NCBI GenBank assembly: GCA_905221605.1 | Contig: CAJNDS010002807.1 | Location: forward strand, 101,676-144,175 | Length of the DNA: 42,500 nucleotides | Source: Symbiodinium natans | Lineage: Eukaryota > Sar > Dinophyceae > Suessiales > Symbiodiniaceae | Direction of reading: 5' to 3' | Shown here: positions 9,946 through 20,136 of the stretch, piece by piece | How the letters are laid out: each line of letters begins with the position of its first letter | Position numbering within the stretch: the first letter of the stretch is position 1 | Position numbers and translations under genes: made by a program | The notes under the pieces: generated by a model | The model's database searches: none | Told to the model about the DNA's origin: nothing | The model's input: the letters and a program-made list of their open reading frames with translations, nothing else

Positions 9946-9999
9946 GGTGTGACCTTGCGCCAGGCTTCGGCTGCGCCGGATGATTCGCGCGTGCCCCAG
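9946..9999 (+). CDS. Exon candidate, unidentified gene
   Basis: After atccttcag the frame reads GVTLRQASAAPDDSRVPQ (18 codons, phase 0). The donor is CAG|GG or CAGG|GT. Confidence 0.45.
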
Positions 10000-10264
10000 G
10001 GTGGGGTCCTTTTGGGGGTTCAGGGTTTAGGGTTTAGGGTTTAGGGCTTAGGGCTTAGGGTTTAGTTTAGGGGTTCTTGGTTTAGGGCTTCAGGGCCGCG
10101 CTCCATCTCTGTAGCGCTGCAGGCCTATAGCCCGATAATACCCCTTATATCCCTGTAAGCCCTAACCCACACTCTGACCCTTTAACCCTCCAACCCTCCA
10201 ACCCTCCAACCCTCCAACCCTCCAACGCTCCGACCCTAAGTGGTCCGGCTGTCTGGTCGCCTAG

Positions 10265-10304
10265 GCCAAAGGAGCGGAGTCCGGGCGCTTCCTCATCTTC
10301 GAAG
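10265..10304 (+). CDS. Exon candidate, unidentified gene
   Basis: Acceptor gcctag, donor GAAG|GCGGCT. Two frames are open: PKERSPGASSSSK, which is in phase with the next candidate at 10468, and AKGAESGRFLIFEG. Confidence 0.4.
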
Positions 10305-10467
10305 GCGGCTGAGACTTGAACCCTAAACTACTCTCCGAACCCTACAAACCCTGAAAAGTCGGAAACCCTACTGGCAAAAGCTCTATTCGCTCTGTTTACC
10401 CTATTGAGCCCCATAAGCCCTATCAAGCCCAAAAGTCGCCCTCAACCCGAAACCCTGTGCCCCACAG

Positions 10468-10548
10468 GACTGGTGCAAGGACGCAACTTCCGACGTGGAG
10501 CAGGCACGGAGGTTTCGAGTCGTCGAGTCCAAAGACCCTTCTTGGTAG
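10468..10548 (+). CDS. Exon candidate, unidentified gene
   Basis: After ccccacag the frame reads DWCKDATSDVEQARRFRVVE, then SKDPSW and TAG. It may instead be spliced at TTG|GTAGGG (10545), where a GT donor runs into a G-rich telomeric tract. Confidence 0.5.
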   Translation, partial: DWCKDATSDVEQARRFRVVESKDPSW

Positions 10549-10734
10549 GGGGGTTTAGGGTTTAGGGTTTAGGGTTTAGTGTTTGGGGTTTAGTGTTTAG
10601 GGTTTAGGGTTTAGGGTGGCCCAATCCTCCATGGAATGGTCACCTTTAATACCCAGACAAGAACAACGGTCAAACGCTTGTTCCCCTGGGGTTTAGGGTT
10701 TAGGGTTTAGGGTTTAGGGTTTAGGGTTTAGGGT

Positions 10735-11055
10735 GAAACAGAAGAATAGCAGGGTCTTCCCAGAAAGCCCGATACTGCCTTTGTGGTGCTTTGCTGTAAC
10801 TTTACATCTTTAGCCTCTTTGGGTTTATTGGGTTTCTTAATAAGGCAGCTAAAAGTTTAGTTTTTTACTAGCCTCCTAAGTGCAGCCAAGCTGCTTTCTG
10901 AAGGAATGTACCAGAATCTTATTCGGATCACCATTCTAACTTCAGGTTTGCTCTTCAATCAAGGGGTATTGGGCTCTCTTGGTTCCACCTTCCTCTTTGA
11001 GCTTGGTCGTGGAAGCTCCATACGAGAACGGTGCTGGGAGACCAGGTCCAACATC
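10735..11055. other. Unique, moderately AT-rich stretch
   Basis: No convincing exon and no repeat structure seen. A short word near 10845 (cagctaaaagttta) resembles one near 42165. Confidence 0.4.
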
Positions 11056-11178
11056 CTAACGTTTAGGGCTTAGGGGCTAGGTTATAGGGCTTAGGGCTCA
11101 GGGTTTTGAATATAGGGTATAGGGTTTAGGGTTTGGGTGAGAACCCTAAACCCTATGGCCTCCGCGTGCCCTTCGCAG

Positions 11179-11210
11179 CCCAACCGCAACATCGACTTCG
11201 TGCGAATTGT
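11179..11210 (+). CDS. Exon candidate, unidentified gene
   Basis: After cccttcgcag the frame reads PNRNIDFVRIV with GC donor at 11211. The frame is also open upstream from an ATG at 11155. Confidence 0.45.
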
Positions 11211-11416
11211 GCCGCCAGCTCGACCCGTGAGCAGCCCCAGCCTTTGCGTTCAAGGGTTTATAGGGCTTGGGGTTTAAGGTATCGGGGTTTAGGTTTAGGT
11301 TCAGGGTTCAGGGTTCAGGGTTCAGGGTTCAGGGTTTAGGGTTTAGGGTTTAGGGTTTAGGGTTTAGGGTTTAGGGTTCAGGGTTTAGGATGTAGGTCCC
11401 ACCTGAGGTTTTTCAG

Positions 11417-11503
11417 AGGGGTTCAAGAGGGGGGGAGATGTCCGAGAGGGCGCAGTGTGGCCCTGTCCAAGGCACCGCGGTCCAGTGGCTTCAGGCGTGG
11501 CCT
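11417..11503 (+). CDS. Exon candidate, unidentified gene
   Basis: A good acceptor (gaggtttttcag) is followed by 29 codons, phase 0-0, including EMSERAQCGPVQGTAVQWLQ, and GC donor CCT|GCGCAC. A G-rich run (11513-11532) follows. Confidence 0.5.
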
Positions 11504-11667
11504 GCGCACGGGGAAGGGGGGGGGGGGGGGGCGGCAGTTCTTGCATTCTCTGCGGGTTGATGGTTTAGGGTTTAGGGTTTAGGGTCAGGGTTTCGGGTTT
11601 AGGGTTAGGGTTTAGGGTTTAGGGTTTAGGGTGTAGGGTGTCGGGTTTCGGGTTGCGGTGAGCTAGG

Positions 11668-11920
11668 GCCTTCTGTGCAAGGTGTGGTGATTCGCTGCCC
11701 AAAGGCCCTGATGTACAGGTGTCTCCGGCCTGTGCAATCTGGGTGCCACGTGCTTGGAGCAGGGGCTCGGGTTGCTGGCGAGATGTTGCAAGACTGTGGC
11801 ACCTTCAATCATCTTAATCATGTGCAGTGTCCAAGTCAGCTGCGGGGCATGCGGATGTTAGCCAGCTCCTCGGAAAATTTGGGCGAGGCAGCGGGAAAGC
11901 TAGGCTTGCCAGGTCTCTGA
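11668..11920 (+). CDS. Possible coding segment
   Basis: One frame is open for over 80 codons (VVIRCPKALMYRCLRPVQSG onward) with a plausible composition. No clear splice borders or family. The following sequence to 12260 shows no repeat and only weak open frames. Confidence 0.3.
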
Positions 11921-12468
11921 GATATCGCCAACTTCAGCAACCATCATCTGGTCCAACAACCAGGCGATGGACCAGGGTGATTTTTTTGCTTGCGTGGTGC
12001 TGTGAGGGCAGCTTGTGACATCATGTGGTAAAGAGAGCCGTGAAGGGAAATCGACAGCAAGACAATGTCTCCAGGATGTGCGGAAAGTGCACATTGACAT
12101 ATTGCTGGAGAAGAAAGGCTGGCGAAAGCAGTGCGCTTTTTCCATCTAGTTGTCCATCTGCTGCATGCAGTTAGATCGACCTCTGCTTGTGCCTAGAAGA
12201 GTCATGTCCAGGTTGAGTGCGATTTGAATTTGCAATAGCTCGTGAGTGGCAAGTTTTCTTACTATGACCCTTAAGCCCTAAACCGGTAGACCCGTAGACC
12301 CCACGCGTTTAGACCCCGTGAAGAGACCTTAAAGTCCTAAACCCTAACCCCTAAACCCTAAACCCTAAACCCTAGACCCTAAACCCTAAACCCTAAGCCC
12401 TAAACCCCAAACCCCAAACCCTAAACCCTAAACCCTAAACCCGAACCTCAACCCCTTTGGGGAGGCAG

Positions 12469-12493
12469 CAGCCTGCCCTTTGCCTTCTTCGAG
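12469..12493 (+). CDS. Short exon candidate
   Basis: gaggcag, then SLPFAFFE, then a GC donor after TTCGAG at 12494. Very short and bounded by telomeric tracts on both sides. Confidence 0.35.
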
Positions 12494-12599
12494 GCGACCC
12501 TTGGTTTTTCTTTGGGGCGAGAGGCTTTAGGGCTTCGAGGGTTTAGGGTTTAGGGTTTAGGGTTCAGGGTCTAGGGCTTGGAGGGCTTAGGGCTTGGAG

Positions 12600-13020
12600 G
12601 GTTTTCTTGGTGTTAAGCAGGGCATGGGATTTGCTTTTTGAGGGTTCAGGGTGTAGGAGTTACGGTTCGATGCGCCCCCCCAAAAAAAGCCCCCTTCGGT
12701 GGGGAGGGGGGGGGAAAATCCTAAGCCCGCACGCACGACTTACGGGTCCCCTAAAAACCCTAAAGCCCAAAACCCTAAAAACCCTAAAAACCCTAAAAAC
12801 CCTAAACCCTAAAACCGTAAAGCCTAAAAACCCTACACCCTAAAAACCCTAAGATGCAGATTCGAGGAGTGCGCAGCGGATGCAAAATGCGAAATTGGAT
12901 ATTTCAGAACTTTTTGTAAAGAATCTATGGACACACACACACACACAAAGCAAAAGTGATAAACAAAATACAATACACAATTGAAAAAACACTCAAGTGC
13001 TCGCAGTGAGAACTGATAAA
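12600..13020. other. Repeat-rich non-coding stretch
   Basis: Contains a G-rich run (about 12703-12714), a CCCTAAAAA-variant tract (12751-12852) and an (AC)n microsatellite (12931-12947). No exon seen. Confidence 0.5.
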
Positions 13021-13025
13021 CAAAC

Positions 13026-13789
13026 ATGGCCTGTGGTCGCCCTCCCAAAGCCAGGCTCCCTGTGGGTCGGCCTCGCAACCGGGTTCCCAGGCAGACCTCG
13101 GCCGCGTCGGAATCGTGCAGGCAGGCCCCGGCTGCCGCCTGTTTTAGGGGCCTTGGCCCCTTCCTCGTTTTCGTGGTCGTCCCCCTCGTCCTCGTCCTGT
13201 TGTCGTTCCTCCCCCCGTCGTTCCCGCCGTCGTCCCCGAGCCCCGCTCATTTTTGGGGGGGCATCTACTGGGCCCGGCAGGGTTTCGGGGTCCTCGTCCG
13301 GTCCCGTTTTTCCCGCAGAAGGTTTCGGGGATCCCGTTGCTGCTGTTCGTGCTGCTCTCCCGTTTTTCCCGTCGTTCGTCCCTTCGTTCCTCCCGCAGTT
13401 TTGGGTCGCCAGGCCTTAGAGCAGGAGGCAGCCCGTCTTTTGCTTGGGTCCGCAAAGGAGGTGTTCAAGGGTGGCCTGACCCTGATTTGGTGGAGCTTTT
13501 TGAAACGTTTCGGGCGCGCCGCGATATTTGGGTGGTACCACGGCCGGGTTCCTTTTGCTACCGTTGCAAAAAGCCTGGGCATTGGAGAACTTCCTGCAAA
13601 GATTTATACCGGAGACACCTCCGTGTTTTTGGAGAGGCAATCCGGAGCTCGGATCATTTGAGCAAGAGCCGGAGGGTGCTTGTCGTGCAGTCCAGCGAAT
13701 TGTTGAGCTGTGCGATCGCCTTTTTCAACGAAGGGCGCAATGCAATTTTCTGGCAGAGGGTTTCCAATTGGATTGGAAATTCTTACTGA
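13026..13789 (+). CDS. AT-hook / CCHC zinc-knuckle coding region, frame-broken
   Basis: The frame at 13253-13789 contains CYRCKKPGHWRTSC (about 13554-13595), a complete CX2CX4HX4C zinc knuckle of the kind found in retroelement Gag and nucleic-acid-binding proteins. It is preceded by ELFETFRARRDIW and followed by a basic region. Upstream, an ATG at 13026 opens MACGRPPKARLPVGRPRNR, with two GRP cores of AT-hook type in another frame. The third frame carries further GRPRP and AGRPRLP cores and a Ser/Arg-rich stretch. The pieces therefore need splicing or frameshifts to join. It could be a host nucleic-acid-binding gene or a decayed retroelement; no reverse transcriptase was seen nearby. Confidence 0.55.
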
Positions 13790-13854
13790 CCAGAATAGCT
13801 AGAGCAGCTAGAGTCTAGAGAGTGTTGATTGTTTCATTGAGTGCTGTTTGGGGT

Positions 13855-13855
<1 letters not shown>

Positions 13856-13911
<56 letters not shown>

Positions 13912-13954
13912 ATTATTACTACTACTACTACTACTACTACTCCTACTCCTACTC

Positions 13955-14027
<73 letters not shown>

Positions 14028-14143
14028 CGCTACCGCTACCACTACCACTACCACTACCACTACCACTACCACTACCACTACCACTACCACTACCACTACC
14101 ACTACCACTACCACTACCACTACCACTACCACTACCACTACCA
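13856..14143. repeat. (CTA)n then (ACTACC)n triplet/hexamer expansion
   Basis: Nearly 290 bases of CTA/ACT triplets change to TACCAC hexamers after about 14027. Every frame stays open (poly-Thr, poly-Tyr/His or poly-Leu), so long ORFs here are not evidence of genes. The sequence following (AMKRRIVKLRAVSKSWSN in one frame) might be coding. Confidence 0.95.
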
Positions 14144-14548
14144 CCAGCGTCTCTGCCAGCGCGAGAGCAATGAAGCGGCGCATTGTCAAGTTGCGCGCTG
14201 TCAGCAAATCATGGAGCAATGCCAACACCGAAGACTTGCTGCAGCTTTCGGCTTCCTTGGTGACCCCTCCCAACGACTTCCCTGCAGCTCTCTGCTGAGA
14301 ATGGAGACCGATGAGGGATTGTGCCTGAAGCTCGTAATACTCACATGTCTGGGACGTTGCCCAAACTCCTGCTGAAGGCTACCGCGGGTGTGGCCAAGTT
14401 CCTTGGCGGGCCATTGGTTTAGCAAAGACTTTGTCCTACTTTGCCCTTCTCCCAAGATCTAGTGTGCGTCTAAGGCGAGTCAGCAGTGCGGGGTTCAGCG
14501 TTGGATTGGCTGAGATGAAGGACGTCGGGAGAGCGTGGAGGCTACTTC

Positions 14549-14558
14549 TACAACAACA

Positions 14559-14629
<71 letters not shown>

Positions 14630-14632
14630 GAC
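14549..14632. repeat. Second (CTA)n tract
   Basis: About 80 bases of ACT/CTA triplets. The frame after it reads GGLSLWVLPIVNDTQQRFQL and ends at a TGA near 14752; possibly coding, unproven. Confidence 0.9.
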
Positions 14633-14783
14633 TACTGTTGTCGGGGGATTGTCACTTTGGGTTCTTCCTATCGTCAACGACACACAGCAAAGGTTTCAGC
14701 TCACGTTTGCCGTGCATGTTTCGCCCGGCAAGCTGCCATATGTCCAGTACTGAGATTCTAGGCTTGGTAGGGCCTGGTAAGGT

Positions 14784-14840
14784 CGCATCATCGTCATCGT
14801 CAAGAATGGCGCTGCCATTCTTGACGATGACGATGATGCG
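14784..14840. repeat. Perfect 27-bp inverted repeat with 3-base loop
   Basis: Left arm 14784-14810, loop gct 14811-14813, right arm 14814-14840, no mismatch. The arms read cgcatcatcgtcatcgtc plus aagaatggc. Flanking ggt and aacc extend the symmetry after one unpaired base. Confidence 0.95.
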
Positions 14841-15204
14841 AACCTACCCAGATGGCAGCTTGCGTAATTCGTGAATTATTCGGGGGCCGCCTGCATGTTT
14901 CGTCTCACAGTCTCACCCATGCCAGAGCAACCTCAAACCCCAAAAACCCAAAGCCTTCAACCCTAAGACCCAAAGCCTTAAACCCCGAAACCCTGCCACA
15001 ATGTGCCTAGCTATCACTGACCCCTGAACCCTAAACCCAAAACCCTAAACCCAAACCCTCAACCCTCAAGCTCCCAGTAACTTGAAATTATCATAAAATA
15101 TTAAGAAAAATCCAAGAAAGCAAACTCCTGGAAACTTTCCTTGAAACTTTCCCTGGGCCTGAACCCTTAATAATTTAAGTAAACCCTTCAAGTGGAGGCT
15201 GCAG

Positions 15205-15335
15205 GGGCCTCCACGTCCTTCGAGTTGCCGTCAGGACCCGTTCCGAGGGGGGTTGAGGGTCCAACTATAGATGTCCCAGGGTTGAGAGGGTTTTCGGGTT
15301 CCAACAAAACTAACCCCGAACAGAAACGCCGTCCT
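15205..15335 (+). CDS. Exon candidate, unidentified gene
   Basis: After ggctgcag, 43 open codons beginning ASTSFELPSGPVPRGVEGPT and ending NKTNPEQKRRP before a GC donor at 15336. Proline- and glycine-rich, linker-like. Confidence 0.5.
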
Positions 15336-15437
15336 GCAGCTGAAGCCTGAGCCCTGAGCCCTAACCTTAACCTTGAACCCTAAACCTTCAACCCTAAACC
15401 CTAAACCATCAAAATGACCTGCGCCTTAACCCTGCAG

Positions 15438-15490
15438 CCGAGTCGGACCATTCTGTCTGGCACCACTTAAATGAGAAAGAACCTAAGGGA
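15438..15490 (+). CDS. Exon candidate, unidentified gene
   Basis: After ccctgcag the frame reads ESDHSVWHHLNEKEPKG with GC donor at 15491. Not in phase with the candidate ending at 15335 as drawn. Confidence 0.45.
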
Positions 15491-15639
15491 GCCCCATGCT
15501 CCTTTAATGTTGGTTAGCGTTTGGGGTTTGGGGTTTAGGGTTTAGGGTTTGGGGGTTAGGGTTTAGGGTTTGGGGGTTAGGGTTTAGGGTTTACGGTTTG
15601 GGGGAGGGTTTAGGGCTATAGGGTTTAGGGCTTAATATG

Positions 15640-15922
15640 GCCCCTCACTTTCGAAAAGAGAGTTCTATACTTGTTTCGAATTATAGACAGCGCTGAATAT
15701 TGAAATAGTAGCCGCATGACATCACCAAACAAAAAGCAAACAGGTGAATTTGCACATGTGAGTAGAGACTGCTTTCTTTAGAGTGCAAAAAAGATGATTA
15801 GCCATTTGTTGTGCCCATGTTGTGTCATCGTGGTTGAAGTTTTGTTCTGTTCAGTTAGTACGAACCATATGATAAACCTCATGTTGAACTCTGGAGCATG
15901 CTTTGATATATATTGATAGCCA
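15640..15922. other. AT-rich stretch without features
   Basis: No repeat or exon recognised. It is followed by a 20-base direct repeat (aaaccccagtttgccaaagc) at about 15925 and 15973. Confidence 0.4.
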
Positions 15923-16029
15923 TAAACCCCAGTTTGCCAAAGCCCTAATACCCAGATTCCACCCGCTCACCAAACCCCAGTTTGCCAAAGCCCAGATACC
16001 CCCAAAATGGGGTAACTCCGAGCAGGCAG

Positions 16030-16063
16030 CCTGCCAAAGTCGGCCGGTCCCTTCAGGGCGCAG
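16030..16063 (+). CDS. Short exon candidate
   Basis: gaggcag-type acceptor, then LPKSAGPFRAQ, then CAG|GCTGAA. Matches the local acceptor/donor pattern; no family. Confidence 0.4.
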
Positions 16064-16207
16064 GCTGAAAAGGGGTTCACGTTTTAGGTTTTTTGGGGTT
16101 TTTGGTGTGGACTTCGGGGTTAGGGGTTTTAGGGTTTAGGGTTTTAGGAGGAAGGGAGGCTTTAGGGGTTATCCTGTAGGTTGATCCTCTTCAGCTTCTG
16201 TTTTCAG

Positions 16208-16258
16208 GCCCATAAGAATAGGATGGCGGACCCTCAGTGGGTTGACCGACTGAAGTAG
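16208..16258 (+). CDS. Exon candidate with in-frame stop
   Basis: A strong acceptor (cttctgttttcag) is followed by AHKNRMADPQWVDRLK and TAG. Could be a terminal exon. Confidence 0.45.
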   Translation, partial: AHKNRMADPQWVDRLK

Positions 16259-16329
16259 CATGTCAAAGGGCTTTACGGTCCAGGGTGTAGGGTTCAGGGT
16301 TGGGGTTGGGGATTGGGAGGGTTGTCAGC

Positions 16330-16880
16330 CTCACCTAATCATAGCGATGTCAGATATGCAAAATCTCTGTGCTTCAAGGCCTTTTTGGTACGCGCTGTTG
16401 CAAGATTTAGTTGCATATGGGCAGAGGTGAAGATCGCTGCTGCTACGCACACATGTGAGTGTGGACGCTGCTACATACACCGCTGAGTAAGACAGGCGGC
16501 TGAAAGGCTTGCCAACTGCTTCTTTTGTGGACCGGTGGGACAGGCCATTTTCAGGGCTGTCCATGAAGGCCCTGACGAACCGTGTGCAGTCCAAGTGGCG
16601 GCTCTTGTGCCAAGATGAGTTGACCAAGGTTTTTCGCGGGTGGGGGGGGGGGGGGGGGGGCAATGCAGGTGCATGTTTGAAGTTTGGATGCGGGCTTTTC
16701 AGCGGCCAGACGTGGTGGCGATAAGTGTGCAGGCCTGGTACGGCTCCAGCATAATTCGTCTTCTGACGAACGCTTTTCTGTGCAATGGGCCCGGGGGGGG
16801 GGGGTATTGCGGGGACGCTTCAAGACGAAGTGGCAACAGCTCCTCTATCCCGGCGAGACGCATTGCTTTACCCTAAACCC
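16330..16880. other. Weakly coding-like stretch with long G runs
   Basis: G runs at 16643-16660 and 16791-16803. + strand frames around them read FVDRWDRPFSGLSMKALTNR and FEVWMRAFQRPDVVAISVQA, and a - strand frame is also open. Homopolymer length error would shift frames, so no gene is called. Confidence 0.3.
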
Positions 16881-16997
16881 TAAGCCCTAAACCCTGAACC
16901 CTAAACCCTAAACCTTAAACCCGAAACCCTAAACCCTAAACCCTAAATCCTAATGTGGACTACTGACCGCTCGCTTTACTCATGTCGTTGTTTGCAG

Positions 16998-17039
16998 AGA
17001 CCGCAGGGTCGGCAGAACACATCTCCCAAGCCCAACAGC
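16998..17039 (+). CDS. Short exon candidate
   Basis: A strong acceptor (tcgttgtttgcag) is followed by a segment open in all three frames (for example ETAGSAEHISQ) up to CCCAA|GC. Confidence 0.4.
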
Positions 17040-17288
17040 CCCAAACCCTAAACCCTAAACCCTAAACCCTAAACCCTAAACCCTAAACCCTAAACCCTAA
17101 ACCCTAAACCCTAAACCCTAAACCCTAAACCCTAAACCCTAAACTCTGAACCCAAACGCACCAAACCCTAAACTCTGAAGCATCCCAATACCCTCAGACC
17201 CTGGGGCCCTAAACCCTAAATCCTAAACCCTAAACCCTGAAAAACCATCTTCGGGGGTTTTAGGGTTTAAACGCCTTGCTGACGAAAG

Positions 17289-17324
17289 GTGGTGCTTGAG
17301 AGTGGTCCGGTGGATCGGCGCGGG
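17289..17324 (+). CDS. Short exon candidate
   Basis: gacgaaag, then VVLESGPVDRRG, then a GC donor at 17325. Twelve codons, phase 0-0. Confidence 0.45.
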
Positions 17325-17553
17325 GCATAGACGTTCTCAGCTGGGTTTAGGGTTCAGGGTTTACAAAGAGGCTTCTAAGGAGGGTTTTAGGGATGGGGTT
17401 CGCATGTTTTTGTGGCATGATTCTTTGAGGCTTTGCTCGGTTTAAGTATGACTTAGAGTCTGGGGTAAGTGCGGGGAGTCGATTTCAGGTTTGGGCTGGA
17501 CGCCCCGCATTGATGTTGGCGCCACCCTGACGGAATAAGTCGTTCTGCCTCAG

Positions 17554-17664
17554 AAGGACGAGCCATCTGCCATCAGGAACCTTTTGTCGCCCCTTGCTTG
17601 CTTGCCTACTTCTGAGTCTCTCATTACTGTTGTTGAGAATGCTGCAGCGGAAACTGGTGGATCA
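17554..17664 (+). CDS. Exon candidate, unidentified gene
   Basis: After ttctgcctcag, 37 codons (phase 0-0) begin KDEPSAIRNLLSPLACLPTS and continue ESLITVVENAAAETGGS, with donor TCA|GCAAGC. A clear protein-like frame; family unknown. Confidence 0.6.
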
Positions 17665-17934
17665 GCAAGCTTCAAAAACGGAGAGCCAGAACCCCAAGAC
17701 CCCAGAACTTTACCCCTGCCATCCCAAACCTTGAAGCCTTCAAGGCGCCCGAAGCCCTACGCCCCAGATCCTAGATTCTAGATTCTAGATCCTAGACCCT
17801 AAACCCTAAGCCCTAAACCCTAAACCCTAAACCCTAAACCCTAAACCCTAAACCCTAACCCCTAAACCCTAAACCCTAAACCCTAAACCCTAAACCCTAA
17901 ATCCTAAACCCTAAACCCTAAACCCTAAGTCCAG

Positions 17935-18015
17935 GCCGCAACTCACAGAGCCCGGCGTCTCGGAAGCCTTTTGCACGCCTGCTGAGCCGCCCTCGGCGGT
18001 GGCCCGGGACCTGGG
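17935..18015 (+). CDS. Exon candidate, possible FN3 start
   Basis: After gtccag the frame reads PQLTEPGVSEAFCTPAEPPS, then AVARDLG. The 'PAEPPSAV' step resembles the Pro-rich start of a fibronectin type III repeat. A GT donor at 18016 leads into TTTAGGG repeat. Confidence 0.45.
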
Positions 18016-18289
18016 GTCGGTTTAGGGTTTAGGGTTTGGGGTTAGGGTTTAGGGTTTAGGGTTTATGGTTTAGGGTTTAGGGTTTCGGGTTTAGGGTTTG
18101 GGGTTCAGGGTTTAGGGTTTAGGGTTTGGGGTTTGGGGTTTGAGAGTCTGGGGTTTAGGGTTTAGGCTTCGGAGTTCGGGGTTTTTTGGGTTCAGGTTTG
18201 GGGGTTCAGGGGTTAGGGTTTGGGGCTTCAGAGTTTCGGGTTTGGGGTTTCAGGGTTCAGGGTTTGGGGTTTTGCGGGGGGTTGCACAG

Positions 18290-18362
18290 TGCTGGGCTCC
18301 ACAGAGGTGGAGGGCCCCAGTGATGCTTTTGAAGTCAGCAGCCCTCAAATAAATTGTCTTCT
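18290..18362 (+). CDS. Exon candidate, unidentified gene
   Basis: gttgcacag, then LGSTEVEGPSDAFEVSSPQI and NCL, then CT|GCAG. Compatible with beta-strand segments of an FN3-type domain but not diagnostic. Confidence 0.45.
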
Positions 18363-18613
18363 GCAGTTGCGGTTTGGGGTGTAGGGTTTGAGACTTTAGA
18401 GTGGATCTGTGAAGCTGAGCAACCAGACCCAATAAAGAACACCCAAAGACCGTAAACCCTGAGCAAACCCTAAACCCTAAACCCTAAACCCTAAACCCTA
18501 AACCCTAAACCCTAAACCCTAAACCCTAAACCCTAAACCCTAAACCCTAAACCCTAAACCCTAAACCCTAACCCCTAACCCTTCAACCCTAAAGCCCTAA
18601 CCCCTGGGTGCAG

Positions 18614-18694
18614 AGGTCGACTTGCGGCTTGTCGGCGAAGCGCGGGCTGATGGGGTCGGCGCCCTGTCATCTTGCAGCTGCCTGCAGAGCAGGG
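18614..18694 (+). CDS. Exon candidate, unidentified gene
   Basis: gggtgcag, then EVDLRLVGEARADGVGALSS, then CSCLQSR. The donor is uncertain (GC at 18685 or GT at 18695). An ATT microsatellite follows. Confidence 0.5.
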
Positions 18695-18805
18695 GTTTTA
18701 TTATTATTATTATTATTATTATGATTATTGTTATGATTATTATTATTATATTATTTATTTATTTATTTATTTATTTACTTATTATTATTATTGTTTTTTT
18801 TTTGG
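18695..18805. repeat. ATT/TTTA microsatellite with T and G runs
   Basis: (TTA)n, (TTTA)n, then T9-10 and G9. Directly follows an exon candidate, so intron filling. Confidence 0.9.
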
Positions 18806-18857
18806 GGGGGGGTTCCGAAATAATAGGGTTTAGGGTTTAGGGTTTAGGATTTGGGGT

Positions 18858-19690
18858 TTGGGGTCCCTTTAAGGGAGTTCTAGAGGGGACCTCCCATATG
18901 GGGGTTTCCGAAATAGGGGGTACCCTTCTTGGGGGTCCCTTTAAGGGGATTCTATTCTGTTCGGGGTATAAACGGGGTGCCCCTGTGGGAAATACCCAGA
19001 TATGGAAGGTTCTCCTAATCACGGTCCCTTTCGGCCCGCTTCTTCGGGGTAGAAGACCATTGTCTCAAGCAGCTGCTGAAGCCCTTGCCAACTTTGTAAG
19101 CGAGCAGAGATGGTTCTTTTGCGACAGGCCTCAAGGGGAACGAACTCCCTGGCTGGTAGTTTTGATCGAGTTTCTTGCAGTGTATGGTTTCTTTCCTGGT
19201 TGGTTGGTCCCGGGCATGACCGCCCGCATCCTGGTGTCTCGCTTCAGAATTTTCTTCTTAAGATTGTGCAAAGGCCTTCCGACCAGTATTCATTCCGTTA
19301 AACATGTTAAATCAGCGGCAGTTTTTGGTATGAAAAGCCTTAGTTCCTTCTATGGGTCCATGAGGTGTCAACATATTCACCATCAGATGCTCATTTTTCT
19401 CCAAGCTAGCCTTGCTCAAAGCGTATGTCTCCCTGATAGGAAATCGCGTGGCCACAAGTGGACCCCCAAATTCGATGGTTTTGACGGTATCCCGCCGTAT
19501 TAGTTTCTTTATTTTGTCTGGATTCACAAGCAGCCTGAAGCGGCTACTCATTGTTACTTGTCGACAGGTCGCGGCCTCAGACACACAGTGCAGCAAAAAA
19601 TCACGGTCCCTTTCGGGGGTGCTATTGGATTCCTGGTATGACACCACCAAAAGGGGCGTAGCTTGCCTTGGCCATGTGTGCTGCGGGCTA
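18858..19690. other. Unique block with element-like 5' part
   Basis: 18858-19000 is rich in gggtccctttaaggg-type words and matches, on the other strand, 38784-38855 (gaatagaatccccttaa and neighbouring gtaccccaaac words). The 16-mer tcacggtccctttcgg is repeated at 19019 and 19601. Frames of 201 codons (+, from 18898) and 132 codons (-, from 19710) are open but carry no motif I recognise. Either strand might hold a decayed element ORF. Confidence 0.35.
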
Positions 19691-19692
19691 AG

Positions 19693-19761
19693 TTTACCGT
19701 GGAGTGGCAACCGCCTGCAGACGACGGCGGCAATGCTGTGGAAGTGTACGAGGCCGCGAAG
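19693..19761 (+). CDS. FN3-like exon
   Basis: After gggctaag the frame reads FTVEWQPPADDGGNAVEVYE, then AAK. The pattern V.W.PP.DDGG..V..Y is the B-C strand signature of fibronectin type III repeats. The donor is at 19762-19766 (GC at 19766). FN3 repeats serve as protein-binding modules; the rest of the protein is only partly visible. Confidence 0.7.
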
Positions 19762-19850
19762 GGGTGCCGCGTGACCCTTGCCCCTAGACCCTAGTCCCTA
19801 GACCCTAAACCCTAAACCCTAAACCCTAAACCCTAAACCCTAAACCCTAT

Positions 19851-19889
19851 ACCCTGTACCCTGTACCCTGTACCCTGTACCCTGTACCC
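19851..19889. repeat. CCCTGTA variant array within a CCCTAAA tract
   Basis: Five to six perfect CCCTGTA units lie between ordinary CCCTAAA units (tract 19783-19986): one variant homogenised locally. Confidence 0.9.
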
Positions 19890-20136
19890 TAACCCTAAAC
19901 CCCAAACCCTAAACCCCAAACCCCAAACCCTAAACTCTAAACCCTAAACCCCAAACCCTAAACCCTAAACCCAAACCCGAAACCCCATCCTTTCGGAATT
20001 TTTTCGTCCATGACAGGTAAAACCGACACATGAGTTAGCATTCACAACGGTGCCCTAAGAGGTACGTCGAATCGCCTGGAGCCCATGAAAAGGGCCCCTC
20101 CCCAAAGAGGGCCCAAAGCCCCGAACACACAGTCAC

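Noticed and set aside
13822-14375. Open frames of 150-175 codons in several readings
   Set aside because: They are translations of CTA/ACTACC triplet repeats (poly-Thr, poly-Tyr/His, poly-Leu or poly-Val), open in any repeat of this kind.
18898-19710. Retroelement ORF between 16-bp direct repeats (19019, 19601)
   Set aside because: The 16-mers do not flank the open frames precisely, and no protease, RT or integrase motif is visible.
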